This document shows, one piece after another, positions 9,166 to 17,818 of a stretch of DNA of 64,000 nucleotides. The stretch is from Bacteroidaceae bacterium (GTDB lineage Bacteria; Bacteroidota; Bacteroidia; Bacteroidales; Bacteroidaceae): contig JAFYOS010000004.1 of the NCBI GenBank assembly GCA_017560125.1, forward strand, positions 62,001 to 126,000, written 5' to 3'. The translations under genes were made by a program, and so were the position numbers. The notes under the pieces are model-generated. The model was not told the origin of the DNA. It was given only the letters and a program-made list of their open reading frames with translations, and made no database searches. Position 1 is the stretch's first letter; each line of letters opens with the position of its first letter.

Positions 9166-9204
9166 AACAAAAATAGCAACCCGCAGCGGGTTGCTATTTT
9201 TGTT
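9166..9204. terminator. Bidirectional terminator between FAS1 and DPP IV genes
   Basis: A perfect 18-base stem (9166-9183 with 9187-9204) has a three-base loop. A-rich and T-rich flanks on the two sides suit both converging genes. Confidence 0.9.
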
Positions 9205-9219
9205 GTTTGGTGGCGAGGA

Positions 9220-11448
9220 TTATCTGCCGCCGGCGGGCAGGTAATCTTCCCAATATTTTTCGCGGAGCATCTGCAGGTGCTGCGATGTACCTTCGCGCTC
9301 GTAGATACCGTGTGAACGGTTGGGGTAAGCCATCATGTGGAACATCTTCTTGTGCTTCACAAGCTCGTCAACAAGAAGCTCGAGGTTCTGATAGTGCACG
9401 TTGTCGTCGCCTGTACCGTGGATGAGCAAGAGGTTGCCCTTGAGGTTCTTGGCATATTTAACGGGTGCTGTCTCTTCGTAGCCCTCGGGATTGTTCTGCG
9501 GTGTGTTCATGTAGCGCTCCTGATATACGCTGTCGTATAGTTTCTGGTGCGAGATGAAGGCGATGGCGATACCTGTTTTGAAGAGCTCGGGGTAACGGAA
9601 CATACACTGCAATGTGGTTGAACCGCCGCCACTCCAACCGGTGATACCGATGCGTTCCATGTCGATGAAGGGGAACATTTCGCCCATCTTCTTGATGCCG
9701 GCAGCCTGGTCGGCCGATGCGTGAATACCAATCTGCTTGTAGATGCATTTGCGCCATTCGCGACCGCGGGGTACGTTGGCACCACGGTTCTCGATGCTCA
9801 CCATGATGTAGCCCTTATCGGCCTGATTGTGAGCCGAGATGTCGCCACCTGTCCAGTTGTCCTGAACGGTTGAACCGGCGGGCTCGCCATATACGTCGAT
9901 GATGACGGGATATTTCTTGTTGGGGTCGAAATCTTTGGGCTTAATCATGTAGGCATCAAGGGTGATGTAGCCAAGGTCGAGCTTGATGAATTCCTTGGGT
10001 GTGAGGTTCATCTTGTTGAAGCGCTCTTGTGCCTCGGTGTTGTCCTGGATGACGCGAACCACTTTGGCCTCGGGGAATTTCTCCATGGTGACGATAGGCG
10101 CTGTTGTAGAGCTACCGAATGTGTGGATGGCCCATTTGCCTGTGGGTGACATGTTGTAGCTGTGCTGTCCCTGCTGCGATACGGGGCTCATGAGCTCGGG
10201 CTTGCCTTTGCCATTGAGCTTCGAGCGGTACAGGTAGCGCTGTGTGTAGTTTGTCATGGTGGTTATGTAATATACATAGCCCTTCTGCTTGTCTATACCT
10301 ACCTGCTTCACGATGTCGAACTCGCCGTTGGTGATGGGCTTGATTTCCTTACCGTCGGCACGTACGAAGTAGAGCTGACGCCATCCGCTGCGGTCGCTCT
10401 CCCATGTGAAGTACTCGTTGTTCTTAGACCACTGTATGTTGTCGTTGGTGTTGAGCCATGCCTCGTCCTTGTCCTCGAAGATGTTCTCTAGTGTAGATGC
10501 ATCGATATTGGCAATCCACACTTTGTTTGTGTTCTGCGGGCGGTTCAACTGCTGGATGAACAGCTTGTTGGTGCCGGGGATGAACTCCATGCGGGGGATG
10601 TAGTTGTTGCGGGGATCGCCGGGGATGGCTATCCACTGTGTTGCTCCGCCGTCGGCCGATACATATCCTACCTTCACAGCCGAGTTGGTGGTACCTGCTT
10701 TGGGATAGGGGATGGGTAGGGGCTCCGAGTAGATTGAATCGATGTTGTTTATCATGTAGAATGTGCCGGTGCCGCGGGTGTCTGACTGCCAGTAGGCGAT
10801 GTACTTGCTGTCGGGGCTCCAACGGAATCCGTCACGGCAGTAGAACTCTTCTTCATATACCCAGTCGAATGTACCGTTCACAATGTAGTCGCATCCGTCG
10901 GTGGTGAGGGCTGTTGTTTTGCCTGTTTCCACATCCTCTATATAGATGTTGTTGAGCGAAACGTAAGCCACCTTCTTGCCGTCGGGCGAGAACTTGGCGA
11001 ACATCAATGTCGATTCGGGCTTGTCCTTACCTATCTGTCTGAGGTTGCCGTTTGTGAGGTCGAGCACCCAGTAGTCGCCACGGGTGTTGTAGCGCCACAC
11101 GCGTTTGGTGTTGTTGAAGATAAGGATTTTGCTGTTGTCGTCCGACCACTGGAACGAGCTGACGTCGATGGGTTTGCCTGTGGCCTTGTCGATGAATTTC
11201 TCGGCGGGGATGAGCACGCTGCGTGCATCGTCCTTGGCCTCGTAGCGTACTACGTCGTTTGCGCCTACCTTGCTGTTCCACTCGAGGGTGCTGTAGCCCT
11301 CGCCGTCCTTGAGCCATGTGATGGGGCCGAGGACTCTCTTTTTCTTTGCGCGACCTGTAATTTCGTCAACGTCGTTGCTCTGTGCAAGACAGGGCGACAT
11401 TGCGAAGCATAGCAACAGGGCACTCATCAGTAATCTGGTTAGTTTCAT
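9220..11448 (-). CDS. Dipeptidyl peptidase IV-like S9 serine peptidase
   Basis: This is a 742-residue exported peptidase with signal peptide MKLTRLLMSALLLCFAMS...LAQS. Residues 100-480 form the DPPIV beta-propeller. They include the double-glutamate motif in FDWVYEEEFYCRDGF, which in DPP IV holds the substrate's free N-terminus. The C-terminal alpha/beta-hydrolase carries the nucleophile in GWSGGGSTT, the aspartate in GTGDDNVHYQN and the histidine in NRSHGIY. The usual tyrosine after the serine (GWSYGG) is glycine here. It probably removes X-Pro or X-Ala dipeptides from peptides in the periplasm. It is monocistronic and converges on the FAS1 gene. Confidence 0.92.
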   Translation of the reverse strand: MKLTRLLMSALLLCFAMSPCLAQSNDVDEITGRAKKKRVLGPITWLKDGEGYSTLEWNSKVGANDVVRYEAKDDARSVLIPAEKFIDKATGKPIDVSSFQWSDDNSKILIFNNTKRVWRYNTRGDYWVLDLTNGNLRQIGKDKPESTLMFAKFSPDGKKVAYVSLNNIYIEDVETGKTTALTTDGCDYIVNGTFDWVYEEEFYCRDGFRWSPDSKYIAYWQSDTRGTGTFYMINNIDSIYSEPLPIPYPKAGTTNSAVKVGYVSADGGATQWIAIPGDPRNNYIPRMEFIPGTNKLFIQQLNRPQNTNKVWIANIDASTLENIFEDKDEAWLNTNDNIQWSKNNEYFTWESDRSGWRQLYFVRADGKEIKPITNGEFDIVKQVGIDKQKGYVYYITTMTNYTQRYLYRSKLNGKGKPELMSPVSQQGQHSYNMSPTGKWAIHTFGSSTTAPIVTMEKFPEAKVVRVIQDNTEAQERFNKMNLTPKEFIKLDLGYITLDAYMIKPKDFDPNKKYPVIIDVYGEPAGSTVQDNWTGGDISAHNQADKGYIMVSIENRGANVPRGREWRKCIYKQIGIHASADQAAGIKKMGEMFPFIDMERIGITGWSGGGSTTLQCMFRYPELFKTGIAIAFISHQKLYDSVYQERYMNTPQNNPEGYEETAPVKYAKNLKGNLLLIHGTGDDNVHYQNLELLVDELVKHKKMFHMMAYPNRSHGIYEREGTSQHLQMLREKYWEDYLPAGGR

Positions 11449-11535
11449 GCTTTATTTTTTTATGGTTATGTTATGTACTATTTTGCGAAGATACTATAAA
11501 GTGCGTTAAATGCCAAATGTAATGGTTTTTTGTCG

Positions 11536-12177
11536 TTACCTTTTGTGTATTATCTCCATATACTCGTCGTAGTCGATGTATCGTCCGCCCATCGATTTCA
11601 GGTGGGCGGTTTCGAGCTGGCAATCTATTAGTTTTCCGCCATTTGCGCTCATCGTTTCGGCAAGGAATATGAGTGCTATTTTCGATGCGCAGGGGGTTAG
11701 CGAGAACATGCTTTCGCCAAAGAAGCAGCCGTTCAGCGCCACTCCGTAGAGGCCACCCACGAGCTCGTCGCCCTCCCACACTTCGATGCTTGTGGCGAAC
11801 TGTTGGCGATAGAGCTCCTTGTAGGCCTTTATCATATCCTCTCCCAGCCATGCGCCCTCTTCGTCTATTCGCAGGCGGCTGCAATTTTCTATCACACGGT
11901 CGAAGGCCTTGTTTATGCTCACGGTGTGCTTGCCTTTGCGCAACAAGCTGCGCATGGAGTGGGATATGTGTATCTCGTCGGGGAATATCACGAAGCGCTC
12001 CATGGGGCAGTACCATTGTATCACTCCGTCGCGGAATGAGTACCATGGGAATATTCCGTTACTGTAAGCAAGCAGCAGGCGTTCGGTCGATAGGTCGCCA
12101 CCGATGGCCAGCAGGCCGCTCTCTTCGCCGTAGTGCGGGTCGGGGAATTTTATTCTTTCGTTTAATAGGAATACCAT
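11536..12177 (-). CDS. aat: Leucyl/phenylalanyl-tRNA-protein transferase
   Basis: This 213-residue enzyme transfers Leu or Phe from aminoacyl-tRNA to proteins that start with Lys or Arg, turning them into N-degron substrates. Family motifs are FPDP, GLLAIGGDLS, AYSNGIFPWYS, the GNAT-like core LNGCFFGESMFS, and LIDCQLETAHLKSMGG. It is the last gene of clpS-clpA-aat: 13 bases separate it from clpA on the same strand. The operon therefore encodes the enzyme that creates the degron, the adaptor that reads it, and the unfoldase that acts on it. Confidence 0.95.
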   Translation of the reverse strand: MVFLLNERIKFPDPHYGEESGLLAIGGDLSTERLLLAYSNGIFPWYSFRDGVIQWYCPMERFVIFPDEIHISHSMRSLLRKGKHTVSINKAFDRVIENCSRLRIDEEGAWLGEDMIKAYKELYRQQFATSIEVWEGDELVGGLYGVALNGCFFGESMFSLTPCASKIALIFLAETMSANGGKLIDCQLETAHLKSMGGRYIDYDEYMEIIHKR

Positions 12178-12190
12178 TATGTGCTCTGTT

Positions 12191-14395
12191 TTATTCTATT
12201 ATAAGTGTTGTTCCGTCGGTGTCGATGTGCGCCGTGCCTCCCGCTTTCAGTTTGCCGAAGAGTATCTCTCGGGTGAGCAGTGGTTTAAGCATGGCGGCGA
12301 CGGTGCGCTCCATCTCGCGGGCACCATATTCAGGGGTGAAGCCCTTCTTCAGCAGCAGTTCCTTGGCGGCATCGCTCAGCTGCATGGTTACACCTTTGGC
12401 GGTGAGCTTGCTCTGTAGCTCGCGCAGCTTTTTCTCCAATATCAAGGTTGCCATCTTCTTGTCCATGTCGTTGAAAATGACGGTACCCGACAGGCGGTTG
12501 ATGAACTCGGGCTTGAAATTGCGCTTCACCTGTTTGAGCATTGCTTCGCCCGCACTCACTCTGCTGTTGAAGCCTATGGATGCTTGGTGGGCGTGCTGTG
12601 CGCCGGCGTTCGAGGTCATTATCAGTATCACGTGGCGGAAATCCGATTTGCGGCCTTTGTTATCAGTGAGCACTGCGTAGTCCATCACTTGCAACAGTAT
12701 GTTGAAGATGTCGGGGTGGGCTTTCTCTATTTCGTCGAGCAGCAGTATGCAGTTGGGTGTCTTGCGTACGGCGTCGGTGAGCAGTCCGCCATCTTCGTAG
12801 CCTACATATCCGGCGGGGGAGCCGATGAGCTTGGCCACTGTGTGTTTCTCGGTGTATTCGCTCATGTCGAAGCGTTGGAGCGATATGCCGAGTTCGGTGG
12901 CGAGCACTTTGGCTACTTCGGTTTTTCCCACTCCGGTGGGGCCCACGAACAGCAGATTGGCTATGGGCTTGTTCTCGTCAGATAGGCCGGCTTTGGACAT
13001 CTGCACGGCTTCGACAATCTTATTTATTGCATCGTCTTGTCCGTATATTTGTGCGCTGATGCGTTGGTACAGGGTTTCGAGCGAGGCGGTTTCTTCCTCT
13101 TTCATTGCCATGGAATCTACTTTACATATTTTAGATAGCACCTCCATTATCAATGCCTTATCGACGACGTTAGCGCCTTTTTTCACTGGGTGCAGTTCGC
13201 GGTAGGAGCCGGCCTCGTCTATCAGGTCTATGGCTTTGTCGGGCAGGTGGCGGTCGTTTATATATTTGGCGCTTGCCCTCACGGCGTACTCGATGACGCC
13301 TTTGGCATATTTTATGCCGTGGTATTTTTCGTATTTTTTCTTCAGCCCTTCCAGTATTTCTATGCACTCTTCTATGCTGGGTTCTGCTATATCTATTTGC
13401 TGGAAACGGCGTACTATGCCTTTGCTGCGCGAGAAGTATTTGTTGTACTCCTCGTAGGTGGTGGAGCCCATGAAGCGTATATCTTCGCGTTCAAGGTAGG
13501 GCTTCAGCATGTTCGACGCGTCCATCGAGCTGTCGCTGCTGCGACCGGCGCCTATCAGGTTGTGTATCTCGTCGATATATACGATGGCTTTTCCTTCGTT
13601 GCACAGGCCCTCCATCACAGATTTCATTCGCTTTTCGAAGTCGCCGCGGAATTGTGTTCCCGCAAGCATGGTGCCCAGGTCGAGCTCGTATATTTTGTAG
13701 CCCTTTAGCCTTTCGGGTACTTTGTCCTGCTCTATGCGTGCGGCCAGTCCATAGGCCAAGGCTGTTTTTCCCACTCCGGGTTCGCCTATGTGCAGCGGGT
13801 TGTTCTTCTCCTTGCGGCAGAGCACCTGTATGGTGCGTTCCAGTTCGGTGTCGCGTCCTATGAGGGGGTTGTGCGACGACAGGGTATCGTTGATGCAGGT
13901 GACAAGGTTGCGCCAGCTTTCGTTGACGCTCTCTTCGCCTATTTCGGCCATCTCCTCGTAGCATTCGTATTGTGTAACGAGCTCGCTCATGAATTCCGAT
14001 AGGTTGCCTTTGATGCACGATCTAAGGGTTTCGGCTGCCCACGAGTCGCGCAGCATGAACATTGCTTGCACTATGTGGGGGATGGCCATTTTGTCTGCTC
14101 CCGAATTTTGCAGTATGCCGTAGGCGTGGTTTATCATTTCGTTCATCTGGAACGAAAGCTCCTGGGTGTATTCGATGTCGGCGGGCACTCGTTCCATCTT
14201 TTTTTCGAGATATTCGTGCATGTGGCGTTGCAGTTCGTCGCTGCTGCACATGCATTGCTCGAGGGCTATGCAGAAGGGCTCCTGCCGCAGCAGGGCGGTG
14301 AGTATGTGCTCGGGGGTTACATATTCGTGACGATAGTACTTGGCCGTATCGAGTGCGGCTGCAAGTGCTTCGTTGAATGATTCTGTATATGTCAT
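12191..14395 (-). CDS. clpA: ATP-dependent Clp protease ATP-binding subunit ClpA
   Basis: This 734-residue AAA+ unfoldase feeds substrates into ClpP. It has a double Clp N-domain (residues 1-145), a first AAA module with Walker [12 protein letters not shown] and [12 protein letters not shown], and a second with [11 protein letters not shown] and [14 protein letters not shown] ClpP-docking loop IGF sits in HQASIGFNS. No UVR or middle coiled-coil domain is present, which fits ClpA rather than ClpB or ClpC. Adjacency to clpS (26 bases upstream) supports the name. A separate ClpC lies at 31-33.5 kb. Confidence 0.95.
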   Translation of the reverse strand: MTYTESFNEALAAALDTAKYYRHEYVTPEHILTALLRQEPFCIALEQCMCSSDELQRHMHEYLEKKMERVPADIEYTQELSFQMNEMINHAYGILQNSGADKMAIPHIVQAMFMLRDSWAAETLRSCIKGNLSEFMSELVTQYECYEEMAEIGEESVNESWRNLVTCINDTLSSHNPLIGRDTELERTIQVLCRKEKNNPLHIGEPGVGKTALAYGLAARIEQDKVPERLKGYKIYELDLGTMLAGTQFRGDFEKRMKSVMEGLCNEGKAIVYIDEIHNLIGAGRSSDSSMDASNMLKPYLEREDIRFMGSTTYEEYNKYFSRSKGIVRRFQQIDIAEPSIEECIEILEGLKKKYEKYHGIKYAKGVIEYAVRASAKYINDRHLPDKAIDLIDEAGSYRELHPVKKGANVVDKALIMEVLSKICKVDSMAMKEEETASLETLYQRISAQIYGQDDAINKIVEAVQMSKAGLSDENKPIANLLFVGPTGVGKTEVAKVLATELGISLQRFDMSEYTEKHTVAKLIGSPAGYVGYEDGGLLTDAVRKTPNCILLLDEIEKAHPDIFNILLQVMDYAVLTDNKGRKSDFRHVILIMTSNAGAQHAHQASIGFNSRVSAGEAMLKQVKRNFKPEFINRLSGTVIFNDMDKKMATLILEKKLRELQSKLTAKGVTMQLSDAAKELLLKKGFTPEYGAREMERTVAAMLKPLLTREILFGKLKAGGTAHIDTDGTTLIIE

Positions 14396-14421
14396 TTGTT
14401 ATTCTTGTGAAAGGTGTCTAT

Positions 14422-14730
14422 CTATTTGTCTTCGGGCGTTATGGTCAGTCGCAAAGGGAAGCCTTCGTTGCGGGCCATGGTCATTGCTTTGCTTGTTTTC
14501 GATTTTGCAATGTCGTAGGAGTATATTCCCACAACTGCCGACTGGGTCTTATGTACCAGCATCATCAGAGCCTCGGCCTCTAATGTCGATTTGTAGAATA
14601 TGGTTACAAGTATCTTCACTACAAAATCCATGGTGGTGAAGTCGTCGTTGTGTATTACAACCTTGTAACGTCGCGGTTCGTTTATCTTTATGTTTTCTCT
14701 TTCTTTTATAGAGGTCTGTTGTTTTTCCAT
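14422..14730 (-). CDS. clpS: ClpS adaptor protein (N-degron recognition)
   Basis: This 102-residue adaptor starts at the ATG at 14730; an in-frame TTG upstream would add 12 atypical residues. After a flexible N-terminus comes the ClpS core. It has the alpha-amino-group-binding HNDDFTTM and the helix MLVHKTQSAVVG with the conserved histidine; together these form the pocket for N-terminal Leu, Phe, Trp or Tyr. It ends in PLRLTITPEDK. It hands N-degron substrates to the ClpA encoded directly downstream. Confidence 0.93.
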   Translation of the reverse strand: MEKQQTSIKERENIKINEPRRYKVVIHNDDFTTMDFVVKILVTIFYKSTLEAEALMMLVHKTQSAVVGIYSYDIAKSKTSKAMTMARNEGFPLRLTITPEDK

Positions 14731-14954
14731 GGTCGGTTTGTTTGATTTCCCTGTTTTCGAAATCAAAATTACTATTTAGTGTGTGTAGTACAAAATATGC
14801 TTGCATTTTTTTTATTCCCATTGTCTATTCTTGTATTAACAATATGGGCTTGCAAAATGTTTCTTTGTGGTTGTAATTGGTTGATAAATAGGGTGGTAGG
14901 TGCGCTGTGCCTGATGCTCGCGGTTAATCTCTATTAAAAAAGCGAGGCTTAATA
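14731..14954. other. Intergenic region between clpS and yccF
   Basis: The two genes are divergent. Apart from the yccF promoter described separately and a weak 7-base inverted repeat (TAATAGT/ACTATTA) around it, I see no gene or RNA motif here. Confidence 0.4.
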
Positions 14955-14986
14955 GTTGTATTTGAATACTATTATCTATATTTTTG
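14955..14986 (+). promoter_or_regulatory. Probable yccF promoter
   Basis: A -33-like GTTG (14955-14958), a 20-base spacer and a -7 TATTTTTG (14979-14986) lie 45 bases upstream of the ATG. Confidence 0.5.
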
Positions 14987-15030
14987 TTCGATATATATTG
15001 GAAACATAAATTTAGAAACAGTATCTGAGT

Positions 15031-15408
15031 ATGAAATTTTTAGGAAATTTGATATGGTTGATTTTCGGTGGTCTTGAGTGTGCCATCGGATATTTTGCAG
15101 GTTCCATAGCTTTGATGATTACAATCATTGGTATTCCTTTGGGTGTGCAAACAATGAAGCTCGGGCTTTTGTGCCTGTGGCCATTTGGATCAACGGTTAG
15201 CGAATCGGCCAACAACATTGGTTGTTTGTCCATTCCCATGAATATCATTTGGTTGGTGTTTGGTGGATTGCCTACATGCGTGGCGCATTTGCTTTTTGGA
15301 TTGTTGCTTTGTATTTCTATTATAGGTATTCCTTTCGGCATGCAGCATTTCAAAATGGCTAAGCTTGCTCTGATGCCTTTTGGTCGTGAAATAACCGTAG
15401 CCATTTAG
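15031..15408 (+). CDS. YccF domain inner-membrane protein
   Basis: This is a 125-residue hydrophobic protein with two copies of the YccF module. Each pairs NLIWLIFGGLECAIGYF or NIIWLVFGGLPTCVAHL with a second helix and an IGIPLG/IGIPFG turn followed by KL.L.PFG. Four membrane helices are expected. YccF is a widespread family of unknown function. The gene is monocistronic. Confidence 0.9.
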   Translation: MKFLGNLIWLIFGGLECAIGYFAGSIALMITIIGIPLGVQTMKLGLLCLWPFGSTVSESANNIGCLSIPMNIIWLVFGGLPTCVAHLLFGLLLCISIIGIPFGMQHFKMAKLALMPFGREITVAI

Positions 15409-15620
15409 TTACTCCTTATTATATAGTGTTTATTTTACTATGGATGCATGATAATAAACATTATGTTTAATAGGATTTGGAAATATTATTTTTCGCACTA
15501 CTTTGGTGTCGGAAATTCGGTTTTTCCCGAATATATAGCGGTAAGCTGTTCTATCTGGGTGTACGCGCTATTTTTGGTATATTTGTGAAATAATTTACTT
15601 TAATAATATAATTGCTATCT

Positions 15621-16514
15621 ATGAATAAACATAGTTTCAAGTCGTGGCTGTTGGCTACACGCCCTTGGTCTTTCCCTGCATCGGGAATGCCCATTCTTGT
15701 TACGCTTGCCTATCTGTTCTGGCTCGACAGAAATGTCGATTGGGTTATCGGTGTATGGACGCTGTTGAATATCGTTTTTTTTCATGCATCGGGAAATGTG
15801 TGGAGCGACTATTTCGATTTTACAAAAGGTGTCGATAGAGAAAATAACGTGGGAGCAACGTCGTTGACTAGCGGCGAATTTACACCCAAGGAGATTAAGA
15901 GGCTTGCTTTGGTGCTTCTTGCCATAAGCTCCATTTCGGGTATTGCTTTGGTCTTTTGTACCGGTATTCCTACGCTCTTTTTGGGTATTTTGGGCGTACT
16001 GCTGACACTACTCTATCCGTGGCTCAAATACAACGCTCTTGGTGATGTCGATATTTTTCTGACCTATTCGTTGCTTCCTATTTTGGGTACTACGTATGTA
16101 GCTACAGGCGCCTTGAATGCCGAAGCATTGTGGTTGGCGATGCCTATCGGCCTCATTACTGTCGGTATTTTGCATGCCAACAATGCGCGTGACATTGAGC
16201 ATGACAGGCTTGCCGGCATCAGGACATTTGCGATGAATGTAGGTAAAAAGGCGTCGGCAATTATCTACTGCGCCGAGGTCATTTTGCCTTTTGTGTGGAT
16301 TGTGGCGGGCATTGTCATTGGTGTGTTCCCTATTCTTTCTCTTTTGGTGCTCCCGGCTCTGAAGCCTGTGCTCGATAATGTGAAGAAGGTGATGCGCTTC
16401 CCAGTCGAGGGCGAAAAAATGTTGTGGGGTATTGACGAGGCTACAGCTAAAATACAGCTGATATTCAGTGTGTTACTTGCAGTGTCGTTGTTCGTTGATA
16501 AGGCGTTTGTATGA
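15621..16514 (+). CDS. menA: 1,4-dihydroxy-2-naphthoate prenyltransferase (UbiA family)
   Basis: This 297-residue multi-pass membrane enzyme attaches the polyprenyl chain to DHNA in menaquinone synthesis. The ATG at 15621 is preferred over a TTG nine bases upstream. The two Asp-rich Mg-prenyl-diphosphate motifs are present: NVWSDYFDFTKGVD near residue 57 and NNARDIEHDRLAGI near 185. The N-terminal WLLATRPWSFPAS is typical of MenA. A -7 box TATATTTG lies at 15578-15585. Its stop overlaps the next start by four bases (ATGA). UbiA relatives with other acceptors cannot be fully excluded. Confidence 0.88.
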   Translation: MNKHSFKSWLLATRPWSFPASGMPILVTLAYLFWLDRNVDWVIGVWTLLNIVFFHASGNVWSDYFDFTKGVDRENNVGATSLTSGEFTPKEIKRLALVLLAISSISGIALVFCTGIPTLFLGILGVLLTLLYPWLKYNALGDVDIFLTYSLLPILGTTYVATGALNAEALWLAMPIGLITVGILHANNARDIEHDRLAGIRTFAMNVGKKASAIIYCAEVILPFVWIVAGIVIGVFPILSLLVLPALKPVLDNVKKVMRFPVEGEKMLWGIDEATAKIQLIFSVLLAVSLFVDKAFV

Positions 16515-17125
16515 AAAAGACTATCTTTACCATACTGGTTGCAGCTATATTGTGGACTATAATGTTTTGTCCCATTACTGCACCTTACGTTAATTTTTGG
16601 TGGATGATGACAGCGTCGGCCTGTACCCTTTCCATCCTGGCTGCACTTTTTTGTCGAGGGCTCTGGAAGGATATTCGCATAGACATGCCCAACATTTTGA
16701 TGGGAATAGCAATAGCTGTTGCGCTGTGGGGTGTATTTTGGGTGGGCGATAAATTGTCGCAGATACTGTTCAATTTTGCGCGTCCGCAGGTCGATGTCAT
16801 TTATAGTATGAAGGATGGCGAGTCGCCTTGGTTGCTCACTGCGCTTATGCTGTTTTTGATTGGCCCTGCCGAAGAGATATTTTGGCGCGGATATATTCAG
16901 AAGACATTTTCGCAGTACTGGAATCCCAATATGGGACTGATTGTAACAACAGCTATCTACTCGGTTGTGCATGCGGGTTCGTGTAATTTCATGTTGACGA
17001 TGGCTGCGCTTGTCGCCGGATTGACATGGGGACTCATTTACCGCTTTTTCCCCGAAAAGCTCGGCGCGCTAATCATTTCGCATGCCTTGTGGGATGTTGC
17101 CGTATTTGTTTGGTTTCCAATATGA
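16511..17125 (+). CDS. CPBP-family intramembrane metalloprotease (CAAX protease-like)
   Basis: This 204-residue membrane protein carries the ABI/CPBP motifs: EEIFWRGYIQ (paired glutamates and arginine) near residue 117, the first histidine in YSVVHAG, and the last in SHALWD near the C-terminus. The family includes CAAX prenyl endopeptidases and bacteriocin-immunity or processing proteases. It overlaps menA by four bases, so the two are co-translated; no functional link to menaquinone is evident. The substrate is unknown. Confidence 0.88.
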   Translation: MKKTIFTILVAAILWTIMFCPITAPYVNFWWMMTASACTLSILAALFCRGLWKDIRIDMPNILMGIAIAVALWGVFWVGDKLSQILFNFARPQVDVIYSMKDGESPWLLTALMLFLIGPAEEIFWRGYIQKTFSQYWNPNMGLIVTTAIYSVVHAGSCNFMLTMAALVAGLTWGLIYRFFPEKLGALIISHALWDVAVFVWFPI

Positions 17126-17152
17126 TTGTGTAGGACATAAAATTTATTACAT

Positions 17153-17734
17153 ATGAAAAATATCTGTTTTATTCTTCTTGCTACAATGTTGTTTGCATGT
17201 GGCAATAACAATTCGAAATCGGAGGCTCAGCAGGCGCCTGCCGAAGTGGCTAAAACCGAAGCGCAGCCTGTTGTTTATGAAAATAATTACCTGGTGAAGG
17301 TTGGCGACATGGCTCCCGATTTCACTCTGAAACTGGCCGATGGCAACGAATTTACCCTTTCGAAAAATCGCGGCAAGATTGTGATGTTGCAGTTCACCGC
17401 AAGCTGGTGCGGCGTTTGTCGCAAGGAGATGCCTTTCATAGAGAAGGACATTTGGCAGCGCCACAAGGATAACAGCGATTTTGTTCTTGTAGGTATCGAC
17501 CGCGAGGAACCCCTCGAGACCGTTATGAAATTTGCCGAGAGTACGGGTGTCACTTATCCTCTTGCCCTCGATACAAATGCCGATGTTTTTGCTTCGTATG
17601 CCGAGCGCAAGGCCGGTATCACACGTAACATCCTTATTGACAAGGATGGACGCATCGTGATGCTCACCCGCCTGTTCAACGAGGATGAATTCAATGCCTT
17701 GGTTCAGAAAATAGATGCTATGCTGGCAAAATAA
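17153..17734 (+). CDS. TlpA-type thioredoxin-fold lipoprotein
   Basis: This 193-residue protein has the lipobox LLATMLFACG (cysteine 16), a low-complexity Ala/Pro/Glu linker, and an AhpC/TSA-TlpA domain (GDMAPDFTLKLADG). The active site FTASWCGVCRKE has both redox cysteines. The cis-proline position reads GITRNILID, so the usual proline is replaced by an Arg-Asn context. It is probably a periplasm-facing thiol-disulfide reductant for cytochrome maturation or thiol peroxide defence. It sits 27 bases after the CPBP gene and may share its transcript. A strong terminator follows. Confidence 0.88.
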   Translation: MKNICFILLATMLFACGNNNSKSEAQQAPAEVAKTEAQPVVYENNYLVKVGDMAPDFTLKLADGNEFTLSKNRGKIVMLQFTASWCGVCRKEMPFIEKDIWQRHKDNSDFVLVGIDREEPLETVMKFAESTGVTYPLALDTNADVFASYAERKAGITRNILIDKDGRIVMLTRLFNEDEFNALVQKIDAMLAK

Positions 17735-17751
17735 TATATAGCCAATATTAT

Positions 17752-17788
17752 ATAGGTGGCGTATGAATTTTCTTCATACGCCACCTAT
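17752..17788. terminator. Bidirectional terminator between the TlpA-like and sbcC genes
   Basis: A perfect 16-base stem (17752-17767 with 17773-17788) has a five-base loop and lies between two converging genes. Confidence 0.9.
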
Positions 17789-17818
17789 TATTATTACAAT
17801 GCATTTGAGAGCGTTATT

